The translations under genes were made by a program, and so were the position numbers. Below the pieces are notes generated by a model that was not told the origin of the DNA, searched no databases, and worked only from the letters and a program-made list of their open reading frames with translations. This document shows, piece after piece, positions 54,841 through 63,998 of a stretch of 64,000 nt of DNA; within the stretch, counting starts at the first letter, position 1; each line of letters starts with the position of its first letter. Origin of the DNA: Haloplanus litoreus (GTDB lineage: Archaea > Halobacteriota > Halobacteria > Halobacteriales > Haloferacaceae); NCBI RefSeq assembly GCF_042677945.1, contig NZ_JBHUDN010000015.1; one strand, written 5' to 3'.

Positions 54841-54865
54841 CACCCTAATATTGATGGGTGATACC

Positions 54866-55813
54866 ATGGCACAGAAACAGGGACGGTCCCGGGAGGAAAT
54901 CCGTGAGCAATACGGACTCGACGAGCGGACGCTCATGGATCGACTCCGCGAAAACTGGACGGGATACGTCTTCATCATACCGACGTTCCTCGCGTTCACG
55001 GCACTGTTTTACTACCCGATGGTCCGTGGCGTGACGATGACATTCACCGACACCCGCCTGGGTGAGCCCGGTCAGTTCATCGGCCTCGCGAACTACCAGT
55101 GGCTCGTGACGAACGATCTGTTCGTCTACGCGTTCGGCTGGTCGATCGCGTTCGTCGCCGGGACGACGTTCCTCCAGTTGGGTCTCGGGTTGATTGCCGC
55201 ACTGCTGTTGAACGAACTGGGCGACGCGGCCAAAGACTGGATCGGCGCCCTGATCATGTCGCCGTACTTCGCCGCGCCGCTGGCCGGTGGTGTGATCTGG
55301 ATGTGGTTCCTCGACAACAGCTTCGGCTTCATGGCCAAGGCGTTCGCCGTGTTCGGCGTCGACGCCCCAGCCTTCCTCGCGACCGGCATCTGGCCGTTCA
55401 TCTCGCTGATCGTCGCGCAGACGTGGCACGACTACGCCTACTCGGCGATCATCTACGCGGCGGCCATCGCGAGCATCCCGAGTGAGCAGTACGAAGCGGC
55501 CGCACAGTCGGGCGCCAACCGCCTCCAGCGGTTCCGTGACGTGACGGTGCCGCGGCTGCTGATCCCGACCATCGTCATCCTCTCGCTGCGGACCGCCTGG
55601 AACATCGCCGAGTTCTCCCAGCCGTTCGCGCTGACCGGTGGCGGACCGGGGACGAGGACGATGCTCCTCAGCATCCTCACCTACCGCGTCGCGTTCGTCA
55701 ACAACAACTTCGCCCGTGCGTACACGGTCGGGATGGCGATGGTCCTGCTGTCGATGACCGCCGCCGTCATCTACGTGAAGGCGATCAGCGAAGAGGAGAA
55801 CCTGTACGTCTAA
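54866..55813 (+). CDS. sugar ABC transporter permease (MalF/UgpA-type)
   Basis: 315 residues from ATG 54866. Six TM helices with a 30-residue N-terminal cytosolic lead. EAA loop SEQYEAAAQSGANRLQRFRDVTVPRL near residue 212, the site that contacts the ATPase. Downstream of the binding-protein gene and 2 bases before the second permease. Forms the membrane channel with it. Confidence 0.92.
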   Translation: MAQKQGRSREEIREQYGLDERTLMDRLRENWTGYVFIIPTFLAFTALFYYPMVRGVTMTFTDTRLGEPGQFIGLANYQWLVTNDLFVYAFGWSIAFVAGTTFLQLGLGLIAALLLNELGDAAKDWIGALIMSPYFAAPLAGGVIWMWFLDNSFGFMAKAFAVFGVDAPAFLATGIWPFISLIVAQTWHDYAYSAIIYAAAIASIPSEQYEAAAQSGANRLQRFRDVTVPRLLIPTIVILSLRTAWNIAEFSQPFALTGGGPGTRTMLLSILTYRVAFVNNNFARAYTVGMAMVLLSMTAAVIYVKAISEEENLYV

Positions 55814-55815
55814 CA

Positions 55816-56655
55816 ATGCTCAACGACAACAAACGAAGCCGCGCGCTCCTGTATGCTGGCATCGTCGCGTTCGCGCTGTTCGCCATCGTCCCGTACTACT
55901 GGGTGATCCGAACCTCGTTCCTGACGAACATCGCCGCGATCAGTCCGGATACGGGATTCATCCCGGCGTTCGGACAGCTCACGCTCGAATCGTACACCCA
56001 GATTTGGGATCGGTTCGCCTTCGTGACGTTCTTCCGGAATAGCATCATCGTCTCCGTGGCGGCGACGATCATCTCGCTGTTCTTCGCGATTCCCGGGGCC
56101 TACGCCTTCGCGCGGCTCGACTTCCCGGGACGGAAGGCGCTGTTCTACACCGCCGTGTTCACGATCATGTTCCCGTGGATCGTACTGACCATCCCGGTGT
56201 ACGAGGTGTTCTACTTCCTCGATCTGGTGAACACTCTGGTAGGCGTGATCATCGCCCTCTCGATTTTCGTCCTGCCCCAGAACATCTGGTTGCTCCAGGG
56301 GTTCTTCCGACAGGGCATCCCCGAGAGCATCGAGGAGGCGGCACTCATCGACGGCCACAACGAACTCACGGCCTTCCTCAGGATCGTGTTGCCCCTGAGT
56401 CTGCCCGCAGTGGCGGCGGCGGCGCTCTTTGCCTTCCTGACCGCGTGGAACAACTTCCTCTGGGTGTTCGTCCTGACGACCGACGAGGAGGTCCGGACGG
56501 CGACCGTGGCCATCTACTACATCCTCGGCAGCGACGTGCTCCGGGAGTGGAACGTGCTGATGGCCTCGCTCGTCTTGCTCGTCGCACCGCCCGTGATATT
56601 CTACGGCCTGTCCCGCCGATACGTCGGCGAAGGGCTGGGAGGGACGCCGGGATAA
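55816..56655 (+). CDS. sugar ABC transporter permease (MalG/UgpE-type)
   Basis: 279 residues, six TM helices. The EAA motif reads ESIEEAALIDGHNELTAFLRIVLPLSLP near residue 172. Starts 2 bases after the first permease stop, indicating translational coupling. Completes the membrane domain of the importer. Confidence 0.92.
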   Translation: MLNDNKRSRALLYAGIVAFALFAIVPYYWVIRTSFLTNIAAISPDTGFIPAFGQLTLESYTQIWDRFAFVTFFRNSIIVSVAATIISLFFAIPGAYAFARLDFPGRKALFYTAVFTIMFPWIVLTIPVYEVFYFLDLVNTLVGVIIALSIFVLPQNIWLLQGFFRQGIPESIEEAALIDGHNELTAFLRIVLPLSLPAVAAAALFAFLTAWNNFLWVFVLTTDEEVRTATVAIYYILGSDVLREWNVLMASLVLLVAPPVIFYGLSRRYVGEGLGGTPG

Positions 56656-56760
56656 CGCGGTTCGGGCCGCCGCGGTGGCCCGTCCTCCCGAGCGAGCGAT
56701 TCACGACGAACCGAGAGCCAAATAATAAATGCAGGGACATCGAACCTGGGACCTACTAAC

Positions 56761-57927
56761 ATGGCACGCCTCGAACTAGACGACGTAACGAAAGTATTCG
56801 ACACAAGCGCAGAGACCATCGTCGCGGTCGAAGAGCTCGACCTGGACATCAAAGACGGGGAGTTCATCGTCGTCGTCGGCCCCTCCGGCTGTGGGAAGTC
56901 GACGACGCTCCGCATGATCGCTGGCCTGGAGACCGTCACCGACGGCGAGATCCGACTGGCCGGCGAACGCATCAACGAGAAGTCGCCCAAAGACCGGGAC
57001 ATCGCGATGGTGTTCCAGTCGTACGCGCTGTACCCGCACAAGACGGTGCGACAGAACATGGCCTACGGCCTGCATCTGAGCACCGACCTCGACGACGAGG
57101 AGATCGATCGCCGCGTCCAGGAGGCCGCCGAGATGATGGGTATCGAGGACCTGCTCGACAAGAAGCCGTCGTCACTGTCCGGCGGCCAACAACAGCGCGT
57201 CGCGACGGGACGAGCGATCGTTCGGGAGCCATCCCTGTTCCTGTTCGACGAACCGCTCTCGAACCTCGACGCGAAGCTCCGCAAGCACATGCGGACCGAA
57301 CTCTCCCGCATCCACTCGGAGGTCGGGATCACGACCGTCTACGTCACCCACGACCAGGAAGAAGCGATGACGATGGCCGACCGCATCGTGATCCTCGATC
57401 AGGGGACCCTCCAGCAGATCGGCGAGCCGAAGGAAGTGTACCACGAACCCGTAAACAAGTTCGTCGCGAACTTCATCGGCTCTCCGTCCATGAACTTCGT
57501 CGACGTCGAACTGGAGCGCGAGGCGGACGGCTCCGGGCGACTCGTGGGGGAGGACTTCGACTACGGCGTGAGCAGTCGGCTGCTCCAGTCGCTCGATCAG
57601 TCGGTGTCGGAGGTCGTGTTCGGGATTCGACCCGAGAACGTCCGGATCGACCCCGACGCGCCCGTGGGGAAGAGCATCGAGACGACCGTCGACGTCGTCG
57701 AGATCGTCGGCTCGGACAACTTCATCTATCTCGACCTCGCGGGGAACGAGTTCCGGATCCGCGCCCCATCGGAAGTCGAACCGACGGAGGGCGAAACGGT
57801 CAGGCTCACCTTCGACGAGGACGACGTCCACCTGTTCGACAGCGCGTCGGGCGAGGCGCTCGTTCACGGCTACCCCGACGCCGACGTCACGGCGACCGCC
57901 GAGCAGTCCGATACGACGGCTGACTGA
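56761..57927 (+). CDS. ABC transporter ATP-binding protein (MalK/UgpC-type)
   Basis: 388 residues from ATG 56761. Walker A GPSGCGKST, Q-loop VFQSYALYPHKTV, signature LSGGQQQRVATGRAI, Walker B LFLFDEPLSNLDAKLR, H-loop VYVTHDQEEAM. The C-terminal TOBE/OB regulatory domain (about 235-370) is the MalK/UgpC kind, so it belongs to the multiple-sugar transporter class. Separated from the permeases by 105 bases with an AATAATAAAT element about 35 bases upstream, so it may also have its own promoter. Confidence 0.95.
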   Translation: MARLELDDVTKVFDTSAETIVAVEELDLDIKDGEFIVVVGPSGCGKSTTLRMIAGLETVTDGEIRLAGERINEKSPKDRDIAMVFQSYALYPHKTVRQNMAYGLHLSTDLDDEEIDRRVQEAAEMMGIEDLLDKKPSSLSGGQQQRVATGRAIVREPSLFLFDEPLSNLDAKLRKHMRTELSRIHSEVGITTVYVTHDQEEAMTMADRIVILDQGTLQQIGEPKEVYHEPVNKFVANFIGSPSMNFVDVELEREADGSGRLVGEDFDYGVSSRLLQSLDQSVSEVVFGIRPENVRIDPDAPVGKSIETTVDVVEIVGSDNFIYLDLAGNEFRIRAPSEVEPTEGETVRLTFDEDDVHLFDSASGEALVHGYPDADVTATAEQSDTTAD

Positions 57928-57973
57928 TCGGCATCGCCGTCCCCGGTGGACGGCACAGTGAACGACGATCTTG

Positions 57974-59020
57974 TTATGCGGACGCGGCGTCAGGATCGGC
58001 TCGCAGTTGCTCCACGACCCGACGCATCTCGGCCGTCTCGTTTATCGACCCGCTCTCTGCCCGTGCAGTCAGCGCCGTCGCGACGGATTCGCGTGCCTCG
58101 ACGAGCCGTCGGTCCAGGCGGTCGGCGCGGTCCGCCTGGGCCGGGGTGAGCGGTTCGTCCCGGACGGCCGTCAGGAGCGCCCGCGCGTCGCGGGAGACCT
58201 GTAGCGCCTGCCGTCCGTGGTCCGTGACGAGTTCGCTGTCGTTCTGTGCCCACTTGACCTCCTGTGACCCCTCGTCGACGATGGCGACGAGGAACGCCGC
58301 CTTCGACAACTGCGTGTCGGTGCGGCTGACGCCGGGGTCGAAGTCCCCCCTGGCGTCGATACCGACCAAGACCGTTCGCTCGGCCGGGTTGTACGCGTCC
58401 GAGGGATACGCGGCGCCCCCGGCGGCGACGGTTCCCCCCAGAAGCAACGTCACTACGACGACGCCGAGGAACACGCGCGACGCACCCTGGACCGGCTTCA
58501 GTTCCTTGAATGGGTTGTTCCGGGTGCGTTCGAAGGAGAGGGCGTACGCCTCGCTGACGGTGTCCGCGAGGTCGTGCGTGTGTTCGGAGGCGCCGGTCAC
58601 GACGACGCGCCCCGCTCCGGTGATCCGAACGAAGGCGTTGTGGAACCCACCGTACAGCACCATCAAGCCAGGGCCCTCCTGGAACGATTCGCGTGTCACC
58701 TCGTCGTAGTTGTCGTCGGACCGAATCGCCGGGAGGATCGACTCGAGGCAGTCGACGGGGTCGTCGACGGTCGCCGTCGAGACGAAGATCGAACCCTTCT
58801 CGGCGCTGATCCCCTCGTCGACGTCGGCGAGTCGCCGGCGGACCGACGTGATCGCGCGCTTCGTGTACGCGATACCGAAGGGAAGCGTCGCCGCGACGAC
58901 GCCGAGCGCAACCGTCGGCAGGAACCGAACGGGCGATCCGCCGTAGTGTATCGTCGCCCACGCGGCGAGCAGGATCGAGAACCCGCCGCCGCCCCAGGCG
59001 ACCGTCCGAAGCTTGTTCAT
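57974..59020 (-). CDS. haloarchaeal membrane protein of unknown function
   Basis: 348 residues. Two N-terminal hydrophobic helices (about 8-55), a soluble domain with FVSTATVDDPVDCLESILPAI, RESFQEGPGLMVLYGGFHNAFVRIT, one more TM near residues 183-202 (VFLGVVVVTLLLGGTVAAG) and an acidic C-terminal domain with helical repeats (LTPAQADRADRLDRRLVEARESV). No family recognised. Starts 1 base after the stop of the 93-residue gene, so the two form an operon. Confidence 0.65.
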   Translation of the reverse strand: MNKLRTVAWGGGGFSILLAAWATIHYGGSPVRFLPTVALGVVAATLPFGIAYTKRAITSVRRRLADVDEGISAEKGSIFVSTATVDDPVDCLESILPAIRSDDNYDEVTRESFQEGPGLMVLYGGFHNAFVRITGAGRVVVTGASEHTHDLADTVSEAYALSFERTRNNPFKELKPVQGASRVFLGVVVVTLLLGGTVAAGGAAYPSDAYNPAERTVLVGIDARGDFDPGVSRTDTQLSKAAFLVAIVDEGSQEVKWAQNDSELVTDHGRQALQVSRDARALLTAVRDEPLTPAQADRADRLDRRLVEARESVATALTARAESGSINETAEMRRVVEQLRADPDAASA

Positions 59021-59021
59021 G

Positions 59022-59303
59022 TTAGCCGAAGAACGTCCGTTTGAGACGCCCGAGAAGGGTCGTCCGTCGGGCCTCGATCTCCGCTTCGCAGACGGGACGG
59101 AGCTTTCGCTCGAGGTCCTCGCGACTCTCGAACCGCTCCACGTCGGCCTGCTGGAGGAACTCCGCCAGCATCATCGAGTTCCCATCCTCGTCGAGGGTGA
59201 TGTTCTCCAACGGCATGTTCCGCTCCAGACGTCGCGAAGTCACCGGATAGGACCACCCGGACTCGACGATGAGTTCGTGGACGGCGTCGGGTCCGACCGT
59301 CAT
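59022..59303 (-). CDS. small conserved hypothetical protein
   Basis: 93 residues from ATG 59303; a longer frame exists to 59339. Sequence features: VHELIVESGWSYPVTSRRLERNMP, MMLAEFLQQADVERFESREDLERKLRPVCEAEIEARR, and a basic C-terminus LLGRLKRTFFG. Small acidic alpha/beta protein of the kind often called DUF5789-like in halophiles, but the match is weak. One base separates it from the membrane-protein gene, so a joint role is inferred. A candidate TATA (TATTTATC on the minus strand near 59329-59336) lies about 30 bases upstream. Confidence 0.6.
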   Translation of the reverse strand: MTVGPDAVHELIVESGWSYPVTSRRLERNMPLENITLDEDGNSMMLAEFLQQADVERFESREDLERKLRPVCEAEIEARRTTLLGRLKRTFFG

Positions 59304-59456
59304 ACGGTGAACGTCGGCCCGCGAGGTAGATAAATACATCGTCCCCGGTTCCCCAGGGTGGGCGGCGGCACGTACCCACCACGGCCGGGTCGCTCGTCGG
59401 GGCCGCCGACGGCGGGAACGACGACCGGGTCGGGCCGGTCGCCACGTAGGGGAGGG

Positions 59457-60632
59457 TCACTCGTAGACGTGAAGCGACCCCGTCGCGTTGTCCTCGATGT
59501 AGTCCCAGTCGTACTCGACGCCCAGTCCGGGACCGTCCGGGACGGGAACCGTCCCGTCCGCGTCGACGGCGTCCATCATATCCGAGTACCCGCCTTCGTA
59601 GACGGGTGGTTGGGTGTTCTGGCACTCGGGGTGGACCAGAGCGAGTTCGTAGTAGTTGGTGTTCCGGGTGGCCGCGATGCAGTGTCGCTGTGCCGGTCCG
59701 GGGGCGTGGAACTCGACGTCGAGACCGAACGCCTCGGCCATCCGAGCCACCTTCATCGCGCCCGTGATGCCCGCATCGTACTCGGGATCGGCGCGCAGGA
59801 AGTCCGTCGCGTCGGCGGCAGCGAAGTCAGATTTCATCTCCAGTCCCCGCACGTGTTCGGTCTGGAGGATCGACGTGTCGAGTTTCTCCCGGAGTTTGCG
59901 GTGGGCGTGCTGTGAGATGCCCGCGTCACGGAACGGGTCCTCGTACCAGAAGAAGCCCTCCTCGTCGAGCGCGCGCCCGAGTTTCAGCGCGTCCGCGAAC
60001 GTCTCCAGTTCGCAGGCCGGGTCGTGCATGAGGTCCATCTCCGAGCCGGCGCGGTCACCGACGGCGTGGACGGCCTCGATTTCGCGGCGCAGGTCACGGG
60101 AGTCGTCGCCGCCGCCCCACCCGTGGATTTTGAAGCCGTCGAAGCCGGCATCTCGACACTCCTCGGCGAAGTCAGCGAACGCCGCCGGCGAGTCGAGACC
60201 CCCGGCGTCGTCGCCGTGATACGTCGAGGCGTAGGCCGGGATGCGGTCCCGGTAGGTGCCGAGCAGTTCGTGAATCGGCGCGTCGTAGTACTTGCCCGCG
60301 AGATCCCACAGCGCGATGTCGATGGGACCCATCCCCATCCGGTCGTACTTCCGGAGGGCGCGCTTGATCTCAGACCAGTGTTTCTCGCGTTCGAGGGGGT
60401 TCTTCCCGACGAGATACGGGGCGATGATGTTGATCTGGGCGGCGCCCGGGGAGTTCCCGCCGACGTACTCGCCGGTGATCCCCTCGTCCGTGTGAATCCG
60501 CAGACCGAACAGCTTCCGGTGGGTCGTTTCTCCCGGATCGTACACGAGGTTGAACCCGTGTTCGTCGGTCCCGACGTCCTCGAGCGGGTACTCGAACTCA
60601 CGGCTCTCTATTTTCGTGATGGTCAACGCCAT
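59457..60632 (-). CDS. enolase-superfamily sugar-acid dehydratase (mandelate racemase type), copy 1
   Basis: 391 residues from ATG 60632. N-terminal capping domain (MALTITKIESREFEYPLED; GITGEYVGGNSPGAAQI) and TIM-barrel with FKIHGWGG (Lys-x-His at the usual KxK site), EMDLMHDPACE, WYEDPFRD and EHVRG metal-ligand positions and a DVEFHAPGPAQRHC loop. Sequence blocks like RALRKYDRMGMG are identical in the second copy at 61227. A gluconate/galactonate-type dehydratase would feed the KDG branch nearby; the precise acid is unknown. Minus-strand TATA TACTTATTACC about 23-33 bases before the ATG. Confidence 0.82.
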   Translation of the reverse strand: MALTITKIESREFEYPLEDVGTDEHGFNLVYDPGETTHRKLFGLRIHTDEGITGEYVGGNSPGAAQINIIAPYLVGKNPLEREKHWSEIKRALRKYDRMGMGPIDIALWDLAGKYYDAPIHELLGTYRDRIPAYASTYHGDDAGGLDSPAAFADFAEECRDAGFDGFKIHGWGGGDDSRDLRREIEAVHAVGDRAGSEMDLMHDPACELETFADALKLGRALDEEGFFWYEDPFRDAGISQHAHRKLREKLDTSILQTEHVRGLEMKSDFAAADATDFLRADPEYDAGITGAMKVARMAEAFGLDVEFHAPGPAQRHCIAATRNTNYYELALVHPECQNTQPPVYEGGYSDMMDAVDADGTVPVPDGPGLGVEYDWDYIEDNATGSLHVYE

Positions 60633-60744
60633 ACATCCAGAGTCCGGACACCGGGTAATAAGTATGGCTGCACGGGACGGGGCCGTCCGCGGATCGACCG
60701 AGTGGCGGTAGTATTTTTCCCCTCCATCCGCGTAGGGACTGTCG

Positions 60745-61203
60745 ATGTTCGATCCCTTGGAAACGATACTCCTCACCGTCGGCCCGAACGACAAGAACCG
60801 CCTCGACGAACTGGGGGAGGCGGTCCTCCAGGTCGCGAAGCCGGCCGATGCGACGGTCGTGATCACGCACGTCTTCACACCCGAGCAGTTCCGCGAAATC
60901 GCCGACGAACTCGGCATGCCGGACCTCGCCGAGACGGAAGTCGACGAGGTGTTGGAGCGACACGAGTCGGTCCGGCACTTCGAACGGCTCTTCGCCGACC
61001 ACGGCGTCGACTACGCGGTCAAAGGCGTCGTCGGCGACATCAGCGACGGCATCATCGACATCGCCGAGGCGACGAAGAGCGACCGTGTCGTCGTCTCCGG
61101 CCGGACGCGGTCGCGAGTCGGCAAGGCGGTGTTCGGTAGTACGGCACAGGACGTGCTGTTGAACTCGCCGTGCCCGGTCACGTTCGTGAAAGCGAAAGAC
61201 TGA
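60745..61203 (+). CDS. universal stress protein family protein
   Basis: 152 residues. Usp-like: starts MFDPLETILLTVGPNDKNRLDEL, ends VVVSGRTRSRVGKAVFGSTAQDVLLNSPCPVTFV with the ATP-binding G-2x-G-9x-G(S/T) pattern. It lies between the two enolase-superfamily genes, opposite in orientation, with its own TATA (AGTATTTTT, about 30 bases upstream). Confidence 0.88.
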   Translation: MFDPLETILLTVGPNDKNRLDELGEAVLQVAKPADATVVITHVFTPEQFREIADELGMPDLAETEVDEVLERHESVRHFERLFADHGVDYAVKGVVGDISDGIIDIAEATKSDRVVVSGRTRSRVGKAVFGSTAQDVLLNSPCPVTFVKAKD

Positions 61204-61226
61204 GCGGTCCGAGGCCGGTTATCGCG

Positions 61227-62399
61227 TCACTCGTAGACGTGAACCGATCCCGTCGCGTTGTCCTCGATGTAGTCCCAGTCGTACTCGACGCCCAGTCCGG
61301 GACCGTCCGGAACCGCCACGGTGCCGTCGTCGTCGATTGTGTCGATCATGTCCGAGTACCCGCCCTCGTAGACGGGTGGAATTGGGTTGTCGACCTCCGG
61401 GTGGACCAGGGCGAGTTCGTAGTAGTTCGTGTTGCGCGTCGCGGCCATGCAGTGTCGCTGTGCCGGCCCGGGGGCGTGGAACTCGACGTCGAGACCGAAC
61501 GCCTCTGTCATGCGGGCGATTTTCATCGCGCCCGTGATGCCCGCGTCGTACTCGGGGTCCGCGCGGACGAAGTCCGTCGCGTCCGCCTGCACGAAGTCTG
61601 AGTGGGGCTCCAGTCCCCGCACGTGTTCGGTCTGGAGGATCGGCGTGTCGAGTTTCTCCCGGAGTTTTCGGTGGGCGTGCTGTGAGATGCCGCCGTCGCG
61701 GTAGGGGTCCTCGTACCAGAGGAAGCCCGCCTCGTCGCACGCACGGCCGACTTTCAGCGCGTCCGCGAACGTCTCGTACTGACAGGCCGGGTCGAGCATG
61801 AGGTCCATCTCCGAACCGACGCGGTCACCGAGCGTTCGAACCGTCTCGATTTCCCGGTCGATGTCGCGCCACTCGTCGGACCCCCAGACGTGCATCTTGA
61901 ACGCGGGGTAGCCCATCTCCAGACACTCCTCGGCGAAGTCCGCGTAGGCCTCGGCGGAGTCCAGGCCGCCGTTCTCGTCGGCTTCGTACGTCGAGGCGTA
62001 GGCCGGGAGGCGGTCCCGGTAGGTGCCGAGCAACTCGTGAATCGGCGCGTCGTAGTACTTGCCCGCGAAGTCCCACAGCGCGATGTCGATGGGACCCATC
62101 CCCATCCGGTCGTACTTCCGGAGGGCGCGCTTGATCTCGGACCAGTGTTTCTCGCGTTCGAGGGGGTTCTTCCCGACGAGGTAGTCCGCGAACGTGTTGA
62201 TCTGGGCGGCACCCGGGGAACTCCCGCCGACGTACTCGCCGGTGATCCCCTCGTCCGTGTGAATTTGCAGCGCGAACAGCTTTCGGTGGGTGGTCTCGCC
62301 CGGGTCGTAGACGAGGCTGAAGCCGTCCGGATTCTGTCCGACGTCCTCCAACGGATACGAGAACTCCGTGCTCTCGATCCGGGTGATCGTGGGTGGCAT
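61227..62399 (-). CDS. enolase-superfamily sugar-acid dehydratase (mandelate racemase type), copy 2
   Basis: 390 residues from ATG 62399 (MPPTITRIESTEFSYPLED). Same architecture as copy 1: PRFKMHVWG-type FKMHVWGSDEW replaces FKIHGWGGGDD, EMDLMLDPACQ replaces EMDLMHDPACE, while the other metal positions are conserved. Long stretches are identical at DNA level, so it is a recent duplicate. The changes sit at or near the barrel catalytic strands, which suggests altered substrate use. TATA element CTTTATG near 62423-62431. Confidence 0.82.
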   Translation of the reverse strand: MPPTITRIESTEFSYPLEDVGQNPDGFSLVYDPGETTHRKLFALQIHTDEGITGEYVGGSSPGAAQINTFADYLVGKNPLEREKHWSEIKRALRKYDRMGMGPIDIALWDFAGKYYDAPIHELLGTYRDRLPAYASTYEADENGGLDSAEAYADFAEECLEMGYPAFKMHVWGSDEWRDIDREIETVRTLGDRVGSEMDLMLDPACQYETFADALKVGRACDEAGFLWYEDPYRDGGISQHAHRKLREKLDTPILQTEHVRGLEPHSDFVQADATDFVRADPEYDAGITGAMKIARMTEAFGLDVEFHAPGPAQRHCMAATRNTNYYELALVHPEVDNPIPPVYEGGYSDMIDTIDDDGTVAVPDGPGLGVEYDWDYIEDNATGSVHVYE

Positions 62400-62440
62400 A
62401 TCCCGTGATTCCGGGACAGCGACATAAAGTTGCTGGACGG

Positions 62441-63184
62441 CTAGAAGTGCGAGAACTTGTCGCGGCGATAGAGGTTGAGTTCGCTCACGGTGTTCGGCGG
62501 GCGCTGTGTCGCCGCGAACGCGATGGCCTCGGCCACGTCTTCGGGTTCGGTCACCTCGCCCGGATCGAAGCGCTCCTTGAGTGGATCGTCGGTCTCCGAG
62601 CCGAACTCCGTCCGCACCTCGGTGGGGTTGACGACGCTGACGGCGACGCCGTCGTCCCCGACGGCACCTTCGAGGCTCAGTGCGAACCCGCGCGTCCACC
62701 ACTTCGTCGCGGCGTACACCGGGTTGTAGGGTCGCGGGTGCTGTCCGGAGAAGCTCCCGAGGAAGACGAGATTCCCCGAGGACGCCTTCAGATGCGGCAG
62801 CGCCGCCTTGGCGGTGTAGAACATCCCGTTGACGTTCACGTCGGTCATCAGTTCGTACTCCTCGATGGAGAGGGATTCGACGTCCTTGTCGACGCCGAGA
62901 CCCGCGTTGGCGACGACGACGTCGATACCGCCGAAGGTGTCGGCCGTCTCGGTCACCGCCGACCGGACCTGCTCCGGTTCGCGAACGTCCGTCGGCAGGA
63001 CCAGCGCCTCGCGCCCGTGTTCGGTTCTAATCTCGTCGGCGACGGCTTCGAGTCGATCTTCGCGACGCGAGGCGAGGGCGACGTGGGCGCCCGCGTCGGC
63101 GAGTCGAAGGGCTGCCGCCCGGCCGATTCCGGAGGTCGCACCGGTGACGAACGCGATCCTGTCGTCGAGAGCATCGGTATCCAT
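62441..63184 (-). CDS. SDR-family oxidoreductase
   Basis: 247 residues. Rossmann motif TGATSGIGRAAALRLA, NAGLG, catalytic Ser region LVFLGSFSG and YAATKWW (Tyr-x3-Lys). Residues EVRTEFG and DVAEAIAFAATQ fit the classical SDR. NAD(P)-dependent dehydrogenase or reductase, probably acting on a sugar or sugar acid because of the neighbouring genes. TATA-like CTTTTAATG on the minus strand about 25-30 bases upstream. Confidence 0.88.
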   Translation of the reverse strand: MDTDALDDRIAFVTGATSGIGRAAALRLADAGAHVALASRREDRLEAVADEIRTEHGREALVLPTDVREPEQVRSAVTETADTFGGIDVVVANAGLGVDKDVESLSIEEYELMTDVNVNGMFYTAKAALPHLKASSGNLVFLGSFSGQHPRPYNPVYAATKWWTRGFALSLEGAVGDDGVAVSVVNPTEVRTEFGSETDDPLKERFDPGEVTEPEDVAEAIAFAATQRPPNTVSELNLYRRDKFSHF

Positions 63185-63374
63185 GGCGGACGCTCTCGGG
63201 CGACTACATTAAAAGTGTGCCCGGCGACGGACTCCGATCCCCGGCGCTGAACCCGGAGCAGTCTGCCGGCGCACGGCTATCGACGACGACGAACAGGCTC
63301 GTGAGAGACACCGTCATCACGCGCGTCGGCCCGTCGATGTGACGTGCCGTCGCCGCGAGAGCCGGTAGTCCGCG

Positions 63375-63998
63375 TCAGAACGCACTCGGCGTGAAGCCGC
63401 CGTCGACGGTGATGGTCTCGCCGGTGACGTACGACGCGGCGGGGCTGGAGAGGTAGACGACGGCGCCGGCGATGTCCTCTGGCCGACCGATGCGTCCGAT
63501 CGAGGCCCGGTCGAGGATGCGTTCGTACCGGTGGCTCCCCTCGGCGTAGGCGTCCGCCGTCTGTGGGGTGGAGACGAATCCCGGCCGGACGGCGTTGACG
63601 CGCACGTCGGGACCCAGATCCTTGGCCGCCGCGTGCGTGTACCCGTCGATGCCACCCTTGGCCGCCGAGTAGGCGGCCAGATTCTCGATGCCGAGGAGGG
63701 CAGAGAGCGACGCGATGTTGACGACGCTCTCGACGTCGGTTCGGGTGACGAACGTCTGTACCGTCCGATGGACGCCTGTCAGTTGGACGTCGAGTACCCG
63801 GTCCCACTCGTCGTCGGTCACGTCGGAGACGGCGGCACGGGCGATGGCGCCGGGCGAGTTGACAAGGGTGTCGACGGTACCGAAGCGCTCGACGGCCGCG
63901 TCCGCGAGGGCGTCCAGCGATTCGCGGTCGGTCACGTCACAGGTGACCGCCAGGGCCTCGCCGCCACGTTCGCGGACCGCCTCGGCAGTCTCGTCGAC
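63375..63998 (-). CDS. SDR-family oxidoreductase (partial, 5' end outside the window)
   Basis: The frame is open to the window edge; the last 207 residues are seen. They include NSPGA (cofactor loop), VVNIASLSALLGIENLAAYSAAKGG (catalytic Ser, Tyr and Lys), VNAVRPGFVSTPQT and the terminal VTGETITVDGGFTPSAF, the end of an SDR of the FabG/glucose dehydrogenase kind. The Rossmann motif TGxxxGIG is beyond 64000. Probably part of the same catabolic cluster. Confidence 0.85.
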   Translation of the reverse strand, partial: VDETAEAVRERGGEALAVTCDVTDRESLDALADAAVERFGTVDTLVNSPGAIARAAVSDVTDDEWDRVLDVQLTGVHRTVQTFVTRTDVESVVNIASLSALLGIENLAAYSAAKGGIDGYTHAAAKDLGPDVRVNAVRPGFVSTPQTADAYAEGSHRYERILDRASIGRIGRPEDIAGAVVYLSSPAASYVTGETITVDGGFTPSAF

